Shown here piece after piece: positions 1-7,766 of a stretch of 64,000 nucleotides of DNA. Location of the stretch: assembly GCF_009805705.1 (NCBI RefSeq), contig NZ_VSMB01000005.1, positions 186,001 through 250,000 of the forward strand. Direction: 5' to 3'. Position 1 is the first letter of the stretch. Every line of letters begins with the position of its first letter. The stretch comes from Ruania rhizosphaerae. GTDB taxonomy: Bacteria; Actinomycetota; Actinomycetes; Actinomycetales; Beutenbergiaceae. A program made the position numbers and the translations under genes. The notes beneath the pieces are model-generated. The model searched no databases and was not told where the DNA came from. It saw only the letters and a program-made list of their open reading frames with translations.

Positions 1-537
1 GCGCAGTTCCTGCCGTTCGAGCGCCCCTATGCGTGGCTCAGTTCAGGTGGCGCCGGGACGATGGGCTATGCCATCCCCGCGGCCATGGGTGCGAAGGTCG
101 CCGCACCGGGGCGGGTGGTGTGGGCCATCGACGGTGACGGGTCGTTCCAGATGACGAACCAGGAACTGGCGACCTGCGCCATCGAAGGCATCCCCCTCAA
201 AGTTGCCGTGATCAACAACTCCTGGCTCGGGATGATCCGGCAGTGGCAGACGTTGTTCTACGGGCAGCGGTACTCCCACAGTGACCTGGGGCCGCAGCGG
301 CAGGCTCCGATCCCGGACGTGGTGGGTCTGGCCGAAGCGTACGGGTGCGTGGGAATGCGGGTGGAGCGTGAGGCCCAGATCGACGCCGCGATCGAGACGG
401 CACTCGGGATCCATGACCGGCCAGTGGTCATCGACTTCGTGGTCAGTCGCGACTCGATGGTGTGGCCGATGGTGCCGCAGGGCGTCAGCAACGATCAGAT
501 TCGCTACGCGCACGAGCGTTCGTTCGGCGAGGAGTGA
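1..537 (+). CDS. ilvB: Acetolactate synthase large subunit, C-terminal part
   Basis: This is the end of a thiamine-diphosphate enzyme that condenses two 2-keto acids in the first step of branched-chain amino acid synthesis. The frame is open from base 1, so the gene begins outside the window. The visible part carries the TPP/Mg2+-binding motif [15 protein letters not shown] followed by INN, and the typical AHAS segments [12 protein letters not shown] and RPVVIDF. The end (about [18 protein letters not shown]) fits actinobacterial IlvB. The small regulatory subunit gene ilvN, which normally follows ilvB directly, is absent: the next gene is convergent and starts 27 bp later. The protein could therefore be a second, unpaired AHAS, or ilvN could lie elsewhere. 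The family call is sure; the in vivo role less so. Confidence 0.9.
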   Translation, partial: AQFLPFERPYAWLSSGGAGTMGYAIPAAMGAKVAAPGRVVWAIDGDGSFQMTNQELATCAIEGIPLKVAVINNSWLGMIRQWQTLFYGQRYSHSDLGPQRQAPIPDVVGLAEAYGCVGMRVEREAQIDAAIETALGIHDRPVVIDFVVSRDSMVWPMVPQGVSNDQIRYAHERSFGEE

Positions 538-564
538 CGGCCGCCTTCAGGCAGTTGCTCCGTG

Positions 565-1677
565 TCACGCCTTGGTCTGGTGTGGCCATTGCTCGATCGC
601 CGCATCGATCCGCGCCCGGGTGCCCCGGTTGACCTGCTCCACCAGTTCTACGACGGTGCCGCCTGACATCCGAGCACCACCCGACTTCCGAGCCGACTTC
701 CGAGGCGGCTTCCACGTGCCCACCACGACGCCGTCGACGAGTACCGCTGGCCGGAACACCCCGTTGCCGCCCGGCACGAGCGCACGCAGCGCCTCCGGGC
801 TCGCGACCAGGGACCGGTCGGCGTAGCCGAGGATCCACTCGTCGAAACCGGGGACCAGGTCGATCTGCGGAGTCTCGTTCGCGGGCAGTCCGGACCCAGG
901 CGCGTCGCTGTCTGGCTCCTGATCATCGGCGAGTATCCAGGAGGCGGTGCTGTCCACGCTCACCTCCACCAGGTCCTCGATCGTGGCCGCGGCCTTCCGC
1001 AGCTGTGTCTTCGGCAGTTTGGTCCACCACGCGAGGTCGGCGAGCGTCACCGGTCCGCGGGCGGCAACGTAGCTCCGGATCACCTGGGCCAGTGCCGCGT
1101 CCGGATCCGCTTCCGGGGAGGTGGTGGTCAGCTCGAGGAGTTGGTCGCCGGTCTCGGCGAATCGACCCCAGTGGATCAGTGCGTCCACCGCCAGATGCAT
1201 CAGCAGGTGGTAGCCGCGCCCGTTCGCGGTAGCGATCCCCGCCGTGTCCCACAGCTCCAACGCCTCGCCACGGGTGCGTGGACGCTCCTGCAGCGCCTCG
1301 GCCAGCAGATCGCGTGCCCTCCCGATCGTGTGATCGTCCAAACCGAGTTGTTCCCGACGGCGGGTGGTCGCCCTGTGCGTCCGCTCCGCCGTGAGGGACA
1401 GCAGGGTGGCCAGGTGCCCTGGTGTGGTGGCGAACAGGGTGCCTCGCATCGGCCAGGACCGCACCAGGTGACCGGTATCGAAAGCCCGCCGGACGTCGTC
1501 GACGGTGGTGCCCGGACGCGAGCGGATCGCGATAGCCCGCAGCACAGCGGGCAGATCCTGACCCTGGAGCGCGACAGCGCGCTCGACCACCTCGCCCGGA
1601 CTCAGACGGGATCCGCCCAGCAACTGCCGCTGCCGGCGCCGTCCACGCGCCAGCGGTACCGGGATCTCACGGCTCAT
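565..1677 (-). CDS. Winged-helix HTH_42 family protein (AlkZ/YcaQ-like DNA glycosylase family)
   Basis: This 370-aa protein belongs to the HTH_42 winged-helix family, whose characterised members AlkZ and YcaQ/AlkX are DNA glycosylases that unhook interstrand cross-links or remove bulky alkylated bases. Family landmarks are LQGQDLPAVLRAIAIR (residues 37-52) and LVRSWPMRGTLFATTP (about 71-86). In AlkZ the catalytic motif is Q-x-Q; here Q38-G-Q40 sits in the corresponding place, which favours an active enzyme, but many family members are untested. The ATG overlaps the stop of the upstream GNAT gene by 4 bp (ATGA), so the two are translationally coupled. It is the last gene of a three-gene operon with an AlkD-like protein, which supports a DNA alkylation repair role. 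It converges on ilvB. Confidence 0.82.
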   Translation of the reverse strand: MSREIPVPLARGRRRQRQLLGGSRLSPGEVVERAVALQGQDLPAVLRAIAIRSRPGTTVDDVRRAFDTGHLVRSWPMRGTLFATTPGHLATLLSLTAERTHRATTRRREQLGLDDHTIGRARDLLAEALQERPRTRGEALELWDTAGIATANGRGYHLLMHLAVDALIHWGRFAETGDQLLELTTTSPEADPDAALAQVIRSYVAARGPVTLADLAWWTKLPKTQLRKAAATIEDLVEVSVDSTASWILADDQEPDSDAPGSGLPANETPQIDLVPGFDEWILGYADRSLVASPEALRALVPGGNGVFRPAVLVDGVVVGTWKPPRKSARKSGGARMSGGTVVELVEQVNRGTRARIDAAIEQWPHQTKA

Positions 1678-2216
1678 GGCTGCACCCTCCGGCGGACCAT
1701 GATGCGGTGCCGCCTGTCGTCGACGGGATTGTCCGGGTCGAGCTCACCATCCGCGGCGTGGCTGAACCCGGCCTTCTCCAGCGCCCGCCAGGAGCGCGTG
1801 TTGTCGGCATGGACTGCCACGACGACGTCACCGGAATCAGCGTGGACCGCCCACTGCTGACGCACGAGCCGGTCGATCATCTCCGGCCCGACGCCGCGAC
1901 CGAGCGCCGACTCCTCCCCGATGAGGTAGTCGATGGACACGGCGTCCCCGGGTACGGGAAGGATCTGCCGCATCTGGGTGAGGTACTCGCGCTCATCGGA
2001 GTAGCGATACCACTGGATGAGCCCGATCGGCCGGTTGTCGAGGTGCACGATCCAGGTGGGGACGCGGTCGCGGCCGTCGATGCGAGGGCCGTACTCACGC
2101 TCGAGAGCGGCGGGATCGGACGGGTCGGCCCACCACCGCGCGACCGCTGACACCGTGAGCCACCGGCCCAGCAGCGGCAGGTCGGCCCGCGTCAGCGCGG
2201 TGAAGGTGAGGTACAT
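1674..2216 (-). CDS. GNAT family N-acetyltransferase
   Basis: This 180-aa acetyltransferase resembles the aminoglycoside 6'-N-acetyltransferase / siderophore-type GNAT group. It shows WWADPSDPAALEREYGPRI near the N-terminus, PIGLIQWYRYSDE in the middle, IDYLIGEESALGRGVGPEMI (motif A, acetyl-CoA pyrophosphate loop) and a C-terminal NTRSWRALEKAGF segment. I chose the ATG at 2216 (MYLTFTALT) rather than a longer frame that would run into the upstream gene, since this start lies 11 bp past the upstream stop. It is the middle gene of an operon with an AlkD-like protein upstream and an HTH_42 protein downstream. The substrate cannot be read from sequence; antibiotic resistance should not be assumed. 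Confidence 0.82.
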   Translation of the reverse strand: MYLTFTALTRADLPLLGRWLTVSAVARWWADPSDPAALEREYGPRIDGRDRVPTWIVHLDNRPIGLIQWYRYSDEREYLTQMRQILPVPGDAVSIDYLIGEESALGRGVGPEMIDRLVRQQWAVHADSGDVVVAVHADNTRSWRALEKAGFSHAADGELDPDNPVDDRRHRIMVRRRVQP

Positions 2217-2227
2217 GAGGACAGAAC

Positions 2228-2914
2228 CTACGACCCGTCCTGGCGCCGCACCATCTCGGCGATCCACACCGGCGCATACGGGGACGTGCAGCCGGGCGAG
2301 GTCGGGTAGTCCTCCAGCACCCGCAGCCGCTCACCGATCGCGACTGCCCGGTTCCGGTGGCCCGGATGAGCGATCCCGATCTGCGCCAGGCACGTGTTCA
2401 TCGCCCACTGCAGTCGCTCCGGGGCCTCGGCCATCTCGGCCTCGATCACTCCCAGCAGGTGGTCCACGTCGAGTCCGTCCGGCTCCTTCACCACCCGGTC
2501 CGCGGTGAGCGCCCACCCGGCGCTGGCAACCACGGGGTCGGAGTCGGCCATCCACACCTGCCGCAGCGCTTCCGTGTGCGGGCTCTTCTTCACCACGTAG
2601 TTCACGAGCCAGTCATGCACCTTCGGCGGGCGAGCCTGCCGGAGCATCGCATCGAGCTGCTCACGCTCGAACGCCTTCGGGCGGCAGATCAGCAGGGCGA
2701 GTAGCCGCGCCGCGGTGTCATCGGTGGCCCACAGCGCGAGCGCGAGGTCCTGCTGGGTCTTGAGTCGCTTCGCGATGGCACGGAGCTTGCTGAGATTCAC
2801 CCCGTGATCGTCGCCTCGGGCCTCGTTGGCCTCCCGCATCTTCGGGTCCTCCAGCGCGGCAAGCTCGGCGAGCACGGCGTCCAGGTGCTCGTGCTGGTGT
2901 GCTGGCTCAGTCAT
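2228..2914 (-). CDS. DNA alkylation repair protein, AlkD-like HEAT-repeat family
   Basis: This 228-aa all-helical protein matches the DNA alkylation repair (AlkD-type, PF08713) family, HEAT-like repeats that wrap DNA and excise N3/N7-alkylpurines. Landmarks are GVNLSKLRAIAKRL near the N-terminus, DDTAARLLALLI, KVHDWLVNYVVKK in the centre and the ending DYPTSPGCTSPYAPVWIAEM, which is characteristic of a small AlkD subgroup. I chose the ATG at 2914, which has GGAGG 8 bp upstream; a GTG at 2923 is also in frame but lies on the ribosome binding site. It leads the operon with the GNAT and HTH_42 genes, and a second AlkD is 4 kb away at 7061. The family is fairly certain; enzymatic activity is inferred. 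Confidence 0.82.
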   Translation of the reverse strand: MTEPAHQHEHLDAVLAELAALEDPKMREANEARGDDHGVNLSKLRAIAKRLKTQQDLALALWATDDTAARLLALLICRPKAFEREQLDAMLRQARPPKVHDWLVNYVVKKSPHTEALRQVWMADSDPVVASAGWALTADRVVKEPDGLDVDHLLGVIEAEMAEAPERLQWAMNTCLAQIGIAHPGHRNRAVAIGERLRVLEDYPTSPGCTSPYAPVWIAEMVRRQDGS

Positions 2915-2966
2915 CTCGTGCACCTCCGGGTTTCCTGCTCAGCCTAGGACGGACTCTGGCGCAGCC

Positions 2967-3041
2967 GGATGAAAACGACGGGAATACTGCCACGTGGGTC
3001 TGTATACGCAACACACGGCAGTATGTCCGTCGACTTCATCC
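2967..3041. repeat. Large imperfect palindrome in a divergent intergenic region
   Basis: Arms 2967-2991 and 3017-3041 pair at 21 of 25 positions. Three uninterrupted blocks match: GGATGAA with TTCATCC, CGACGG with CCGTCG, and ATACTGCC with GGCAGTAT. The loop is 25 bp and contains GTATAC at the centre. It lies between the AlkD-like gene (leftward) and the alpha/beta hydrolase (rightward). The size is larger than a typical operator; it could be a non-autonomous mobile palindrome, a double operator or a structured leader. Confidence 0.7.
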
Positions 3042-3079
3042 CGGTCCGTCGCACCCCGGTGAGCCCTACACTCTCGGGC

Positions 3080-3835
3080 ATGACGACACGCCTCGCCGTC
3101 CACTCCTGGGGAACCACCGATCGCCCGGCCCTCGTGCTCCTGCACGGGATCACGGATTCCGGCCTGTGCTGGGCAGATGCGGTCGCCCGGTGGAAGCGCG
3201 ACTACCGGGTGGTCGCTCCGGATGCCCTCGGGCACGGGGATTCGGACCGGTTCCGGCCCGACGAGCTCGACGGCGGGCCGGTGGACGTGATGGTCGAGGA
3301 GGTGATCGCCCTGCTGGAGACTCTGGCCCTTCCGGTCGTGCTCATCGGCCACTCCATGGGTGGCGCCACCGCGGCGGCAGTGGCGTTCCGCCGTCCAGAC
3401 CTCGTCGGATCGCTCGTGCTCGAAGACCCGGCCTGGCGGGACCTGACCGGTGCCGAGGAGCGTGAACGCGGCCAGACGTTCCTCGCCGGCAGAGGAGAAC
3501 CGAGCCCGGTCTGGCCGGCCGCCGAGATCGCCCCCTGGCAGGAGGCCCACGCCAAGACAGACCGTGACTTCCTCGCGCTCGGGCGAGTGGCGCCGTCGGA
3601 GCCCTGGCGAGAGCTGGTGGCAGGGTTGACGATGCCGACCCTGATCGTCACCGGCACCGAGGGGGTCATCATCGACCACTCGCAGATGGCCGAGATCGAA
3701 TCGATCGGCAACCCGCGGGTGCAGATCGAGGTGATCGAGGGTGCTGGGCACTGCGTGCGCCGGGACCGGACGGAGGTCTTCCACGCGGTGGTGGACACGT
3801 GGATCAGCGAGCGGCTCGGGTCACGCCCCTCCTGA
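3080..3835 (+). CDS. Alpha/beta-fold hydrolase
   Basis: This 251-aa cytoplasmic hydrolase has the complete alpha/beta-hydrolase signature. The oxyanion strand is LVLLHGITDSG (residues 18-28), the nucleophile elbow is GHSMGG with Ser92, and the catalytic histidine is in GAGHCVRRD near the C-terminus. GHGDSDRF after strand 4 is typical of the esterase/lipase/haloperoxidase group. I start at the ATG at 3080 (MTTRLAVHSW); an earlier frame-open ATG lies inside the large palindrome. It overlaps the convergent STAND gene by 15 bp. The substrate is unknown. Confidence 0.85.
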   Translation: MTTRLAVHSWGTTDRPALVLLHGITDSGLCWADAVARWKRDYRVVAPDALGHGDSDRFRPDELDGGPVDVMVEEVIALLETLALPVVLIGHSMGGATAAAVAFRRPDLVGSLVLEDPAWRDLTGAEERERGQTFLAGRGEPSPVWPAAEIAPWQEAHAKTDRDFLALGRVAPSEPWRELVAGLTMPTLIVTGTEGVIIDHSQMAEIESIGNPRVQIEVIEGAGHCVRRDRTEVFHAVVDTWISERLGSRPS

Positions 3836-6832
3836 GTCCAGCTCGGTTCGGACCTCCGCCAGCGTCTGCTCCAGGTATCCGGTGATCTCCGGATCGACCC
3901 CGTGGCCGGTGAGGTCACCCGCGATCTGTTCCCACTCGTGCAGGGCTTCGGCGGGCCGGCCCGAGGCGCGGAGCACGCGGGCAACATCGTCGCGGGCGTC
4001 GATCGTGCGCGGGTCCGCGGCTCCCCAGCGGGCGATCGCGATCTGTGCACAGGCGCGCAGGTGCTCCTCCGCAGCGCCAAGGTCGGTGTCCGTCCGCAGG
4101 CGCCCGAGCAGCTGGCGGGCGTGGAACATCTGCTCGGAGTCAGGCTCGGTGAGAGTGTGCAGAGCACGGACGACGTCCTCGAGTAGCGGTGTCGCCTCGG
4201 CGGCCCGGTCGGTGTGGGTGAGCGCCGCTGCCAGTTTCGCCTGTGCCGTGCGCAGCGGGAGTGAGTCAGCGCCGAAGATGCGCTCGCAGTCCCGCACGTG
4301 CCGCTCCAGCAGCCGGACGGCAGTGGCGGCGTCACCGGTTCGGAGTGCGATCTCGGCGACGAGCCGCCGGGTTGATTGCACGTCGGGGTGATCCCACCCG
4401 AGCACCTCCACCTCCCGGGCGTGCAAGGCCGTCAGTACGTCGACGGCTTCCTGGGGGTCTGAACCCTCTGCCAGGGCGCTTCCGAGCTGGCGGCGCAGCA
4501 GGAATGTGCTGGGGTGGTCAGGTCCGAGGGCCTGATGGTGGATCACCAGCAGCGCACGCTGCAGTTCCACTGCCGCCACGTGCTGACCGGCCATATGCAG
4601 ACCGGCGGCCCGGTTGCGCCGCACCGTGAGGGTGCGGGGGTGCTCGGGGCCGAGGGCCCGGACGCAGTCCGCTTCGAGGGCGGTCAGCAGCGAGAGTGCC
4701 TCCTCGGTATGCCCGTGGTCACCGAGGAGGGCGGCGAGGGTTCCGCGCATCCCGAGGAGGACGCCGTCATCGCCGGTGAGATGCTGCGTGCCGACCGCGA
4801 CCGTCCGCCGAATCAGCTCCACGGCTTCCTCGCCGCGCCCCGCCTGCGAGAGGGCGCCTGCCAACGTCGCATGGGTGGCCAGGGTGTCAGGATGCGCGGC
4901 TCCGCATACCTGCTCCATGCGCGTGGCCAGCTTCTGGTGGGCGCGGACCGCATCGTCGGTGCGGTACAACCCGGTCAGCACCTGGGCCCGCAGGTTCAGC
5001 ACCTCCAGGTCGAACAGCTCCGGAGCCTCTGGCGCGTGCGCCGCTGCCTCGGCGTCCGCCAGCGCCTCGGCGAGTCGGCCGCTGAGCTGGAAGGCATGCC
5101 CGCGCAGCAGGTGGGCGCGGGCTAGCCGGTCCAGAGATGGGCCGGCCTCGATCGCGCGCGTCAGGAGTCGCAGGTATCGCGGAAGGTCGCGCTGATCGTC
5201 CCAGCTCAGTTCTGCGGCCGGGCGGATGGCGTCGGCCAGTACGTCCGGATCGCGCAGGAACCCCTCGGCGTGCAGCACTGCAGCGAGATCAGCGAGATGG
5301 TGCCGTTCGGTGACCTCCAATCCGGTGACATGCTCGGTGAGGAACGCTCCCAGTGCTGCCCCGATCGCGGTACGCACCTCGGTACGGTCCTCGTCGAACA
5401 GGAACGTGTCGTCCTCGGCGGCAATCTCGCGTTGGTCCCGCTCGGTGAAGGTGCGCAGCATGGTGCTCACCGACCTGGCCCAGGAGTAGGCGTCGCTGCC
5501 GGTGTGCAGCGCCTCGGCGATCTCCGGCAGCGACGGCCAGTCCAGCTCGCGCAGCGCGGCCAGCAGCAGGTCGGTGTTCCACTCGCCGGCCCCGGCCGTG
5601 GCGTCCAGGAGAGCTGGGATACCCAGGGTCGCCAGGCTGAGCGCCTCCCGCACCGTCTCGGGCAACTCGCGCCACAGTTCGGCGTACAGTCCGCGGATCT
5701 CTGCCGGCGCCTCGGCGATCGTCGCCGCGTCGAGCCGCAGCTCGCCCGACCGGCCACGGCGGCGCACCCGCGGCAACTGGCAGAACAGTTCGAGGGCGAG
5801 TGGGTTCGGGTAGCGTCCGGCGATGAGCGCCGCTGTCCGCTGCTCCACCTGCGGGTAGTGGCTGCGCACGATCGCTTCCAGCGCCGCCGGGTCCAGCGCG
5901 GCGAGCGAGGCATCGGGTCCGAACGGTTCCGGCGCTCGCTCGTTCCGGTGGTCCAGGCGCACCACCCGGTCTCCCGCGGCGGTCAGGGCGCGCCGCACGT
6001 GCTCGTTGTCCTCGGTGCGCCCCGGCCATGAGGTGGAGATCACCAGCACCGATGCGGTCCCGCTCACCAGCGATCCGAGCAGGTCGGCCAGGCCCGCGTC
6101 GGCGTCATGCAGGTCCTCGACGACGATCACCACGGGCAGCTCCGGCACGGCGAGCCGGTCGACCATCGCCGCGGTCTCGGACACGAGGTCACTGGCGGCG
6201 ATTCGTTCGCTGGAGTCGAGCCGCTCCCGTCGCTCGGCCGCCGCTCGCACCCCTGCCACTCCGCGCTCGCCCAGCCAGCGCACCAGCCCCAGACCCGGGA
6301 TCGCTGCCCCCACCACAGCCTCGACCGCCGTGCCAGCCGCCTCCATCGCCGCCTCGTCCGCCGCGGCGATACCGAGATCCTTCAGGCCCGATCGCCATCG
6401 CCCGCGCGCGGGTGCGGCCTGACGCCAGGCGTCCTCCAGGTAGTCAGCGTGCGCCTGCAGCTGTGCGAGGTCGTGCCGCAGCGAGGCCGAGGAGACTCCG
6501 CCGCGCAGTGAGCAGGCGATTCCCCACCACATGAAGGCCGGGAGGCTGCCGGGGGTGTGCTCGACCTCCGGGACGAGATGTTTGCGCCGCGCGCCCACCT
6601 CCTCGGGAACGTCCGCGCCGAAGAGATCGCCCGGCCAGTAGTGCGGCTCCGGCTGCCGATGCGCCGCCAGCCGGCGGTAGAGCTCGCGCAGTAGACGCGT
6701 CTTGCCCCAGCCGGAGGGCGCCTCGAGTGCGATCCACTGCGCCGGTTCGCCCGCCCGGATCCGGTCGTAGGCCTCGAGCAGGCCCGTCACGACGGCGGAG
6801 CGTCCTTCCCCCACGAACGCTGGCTCCGGCAC
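3821..6832 (-). CDS. STAND-like NTPase with C-terminal TPR repeats
   Basis: This 1003-aa protein starts directly with a P-loop NTPase. The Walker A is APSGWGKT (38-45, with Ala in the first position instead of Gly) and the Walker B is VVIVVEDLHDAD (234-245). A winged/helical region follows, and roughly residues 560-1000 form tetratricopeptide repeats of the NB-TPR type, with repeated units such as LGPEHPRTL and LGPDHPSTF. This is the architecture of STAND switch ATPases, used as signal receptors, transcription factors or anti-phage sensors. No N-terminal effector (nuclease, TIR, protease) and no C-terminal HTH is visible, so it is not an obvious LuxR/SARP regulator or a complete Avs system. 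The start is GTG at 6832 with AGAGGTGAG upstream. Its immediate neighbours are DNA alkylation repair genes. Confidence 0.8.
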   Translation of the reverse strand: MPEPAFVGEGRSAVVTGLLEAYDRIRAGEPAQWIALEAPSGWGKTRLLRELYRRLAAHRQPEPHYWPGDLFGADVPEEVGARRKHLVPEVEHTPGSLPAFMWWGIACSLRGGVSSASLRHDLAQLQAHADYLEDAWRQAAPARGRWRSGLKDLGIAAADEAAMEAAGTAVEAVVGAAIPGLGLVRWLGERGVAGVRAAAERRERLDSSERIAASDLVSETAAMVDRLAVPELPVVIVVEDLHDADAGLADLLGSLVSGTASVLVISTSWPGRTEDNEHVRRALTAAGDRVVRLDHRNERAPEPFGPDASLAALDPAALEAIVRSHYPQVEQRTAALIAGRYPNPLALELFCQLPRVRRRGRSGELRLDAATIAEAPAEIRGLYAELWRELPETVREALSLATLGIPALLDATAGAGEWNTDLLLAALRELDWPSLPEIAEALHTGSDAYSWARSVSTMLRTFTERDQREIAAEDDTFLFDEDRTEVRTAIGAALGAFLTEHVTGLEVTERHHLADLAAVLHAEGFLRDPDVLADAIRPAAELSWDDQRDLPRYLRLLTRAIEAGPSLDRLARAHLLRGHAFQLSGRLAEALADAEAAAHAPEAPELFDLEVLNLRAQVLTGLYRTDDAVRAHQKLATRMEQVCGAAHPDTLATHATLAGALSQAGRGEEAVELIRRTVAVGTQHLTGDDGVLLGMRGTLAALLGDHGHTEEALSLLTALEADCVRALGPEHPRTLTVRRNRAAGLHMAGQHVAAVELQRALLVIHHQALGPDHPSTFLLRRQLGSALAEGSDPQEAVDVLTALHAREVEVLGWDHPDVQSTRRLVAEIALRTGDAATAVRLLERHVRDCERIFGADSLPLRTAQAKLAAALTHTDRAAEATPLLEDVVRALHTLTEPDSEQMFHARQLLGRLRTDTDLGAAEEHLRACAQIAIARWGAADPRTIDARDDVARVLRASGRPAEALHEWEQIAGDLTGHGVDPEITGYLEQTLAEVRTELDSGGA

Positions 6833-7060
6833 GGCTCACCTCTCGATCGACCCGGGCGGTGTGCCGGGCGGCTGCCTCCTATCCTGGCCGGATCCTCGGC
6901 CGCTGTCACCGCACGGTCTACCAGGTGCGCCTCGCACAGGAGGAGGCTCGGGCCGCGACGGGCTCGGCGGTGGCCCTAGAAGTTCCGGCCGTGCGGGTGC
7001 CGCGCAGCGGCATCGCCCTACGGGCGGGGCCTCTTACACTGTGCGCTCAGGAGGTGTGTG

Positions 7061-7753
7061 ATGTCGGAGCGAGTACCGAACGAGATCGTCGCGCTCCTGT
7101 CTGCCCACGCTGAGGAGAATGAGCAGGAGAAGATCGCCCGTCGGCTGCGCGGGAGCAGTCGCCCGCTCGGGGTGCGGATGAAGACGGTCTTCGACCTCGC
7201 CAAGACCTACCGCGACATCGACCTGGATGGCGTGCCGCGGTTGCTGCGAGCCCCCTGGTACGAGGTGCGGATGGTCGGCGTGAGCATCCTGGACTTCCGC
7301 GCCCGCCTGCGCCTGACCGACGACCAGCGAGCCGAGCTTGCGCGGCTCTATCTCGACCATCACGACATGCTCGACACCTGGGACTTCGTCGACCGGGCAG
7401 CGCCCCGGGTGATCGGCGGCTGGCTGCTCACCCGCTCCGATCGCAGCATCCTCGACACCCTCGCCGCATCGCCCCACACCTACGAACGACGCTCGGCGAT
7501 CACGGCGACCTTCTGGCTCGTCCGGCACGGCGAGGTCGCCGACGCTCTGCGCATCGCCGAGACCCTCGCCCGTGATCCAGAGCCGGATGTCACATCGTCG
7601 GTGGGCGTGGCGCTTCGAGAGGTGAGCGTGCAGGACGAGGCCGCCGCCGTGGCGTTCCTGCGCCGGCGCGGAGGTGACCTTCCTCGGACGGCGCTACGCA
7701 CCGCCGTCGGGAAGCTGGACGCGACGCTGAAGGCCGAACTCACCGCACGGTGA
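7061..7753 (+). CDS. DNA alkylation repair protein (AlkD family)
   Basis: This 230-aa HEAT-like protein is a clear AlkD relative: PWYEVRMVGVSIL, the active-site region LDTWDFVDRAAPRVIGGWLL and the RRSAITATFWLVRHG segment are in the family order. In Bacillus cereus AlkD two tryptophans and one aspartate contact the lesion. Here W and D of TWDFVD are kept, but the later tryptophan, in the family motif GW-LRE, is Val (SVGVALREV). Activity or specificity may thus differ. The ATG at 7061 has AGGAGG 7 bp upstream; a GTG at 7058 is less well spaced. The 228 bp between this gene and the STAND gene hold no gene; TACACT near 7035 is a possible -10 element. Confidence 0.88.
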   Translation: MSERVPNEIVALLSAHAEENEQEKIARRLRGSSRPLGVRMKTVFDLAKTYRDIDLDGVPRLLRAPWYEVRMVGVSILDFRARLRLTDDQRAELARLYLDHHDMLDTWDFVDRAAPRVIGGWLLTRSDRSILDTLAASPHTYERRSAITATFWLVRHGEVADALRIAETLARDPEPDVTSSVGVALREVSVQDEAAAVAFLRRRGGDLPRTALRTAVGKLDATLKAELTAR

Positions 7754-7766
7754 TCAGACGCGGTGA

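Noticed and set aside
3821-6832. Naming the STAND NTPase an Avs anti-phage system
   Set aside because: No effector domain is visible and no associated defence genes are present; the architecture alone is not enough.
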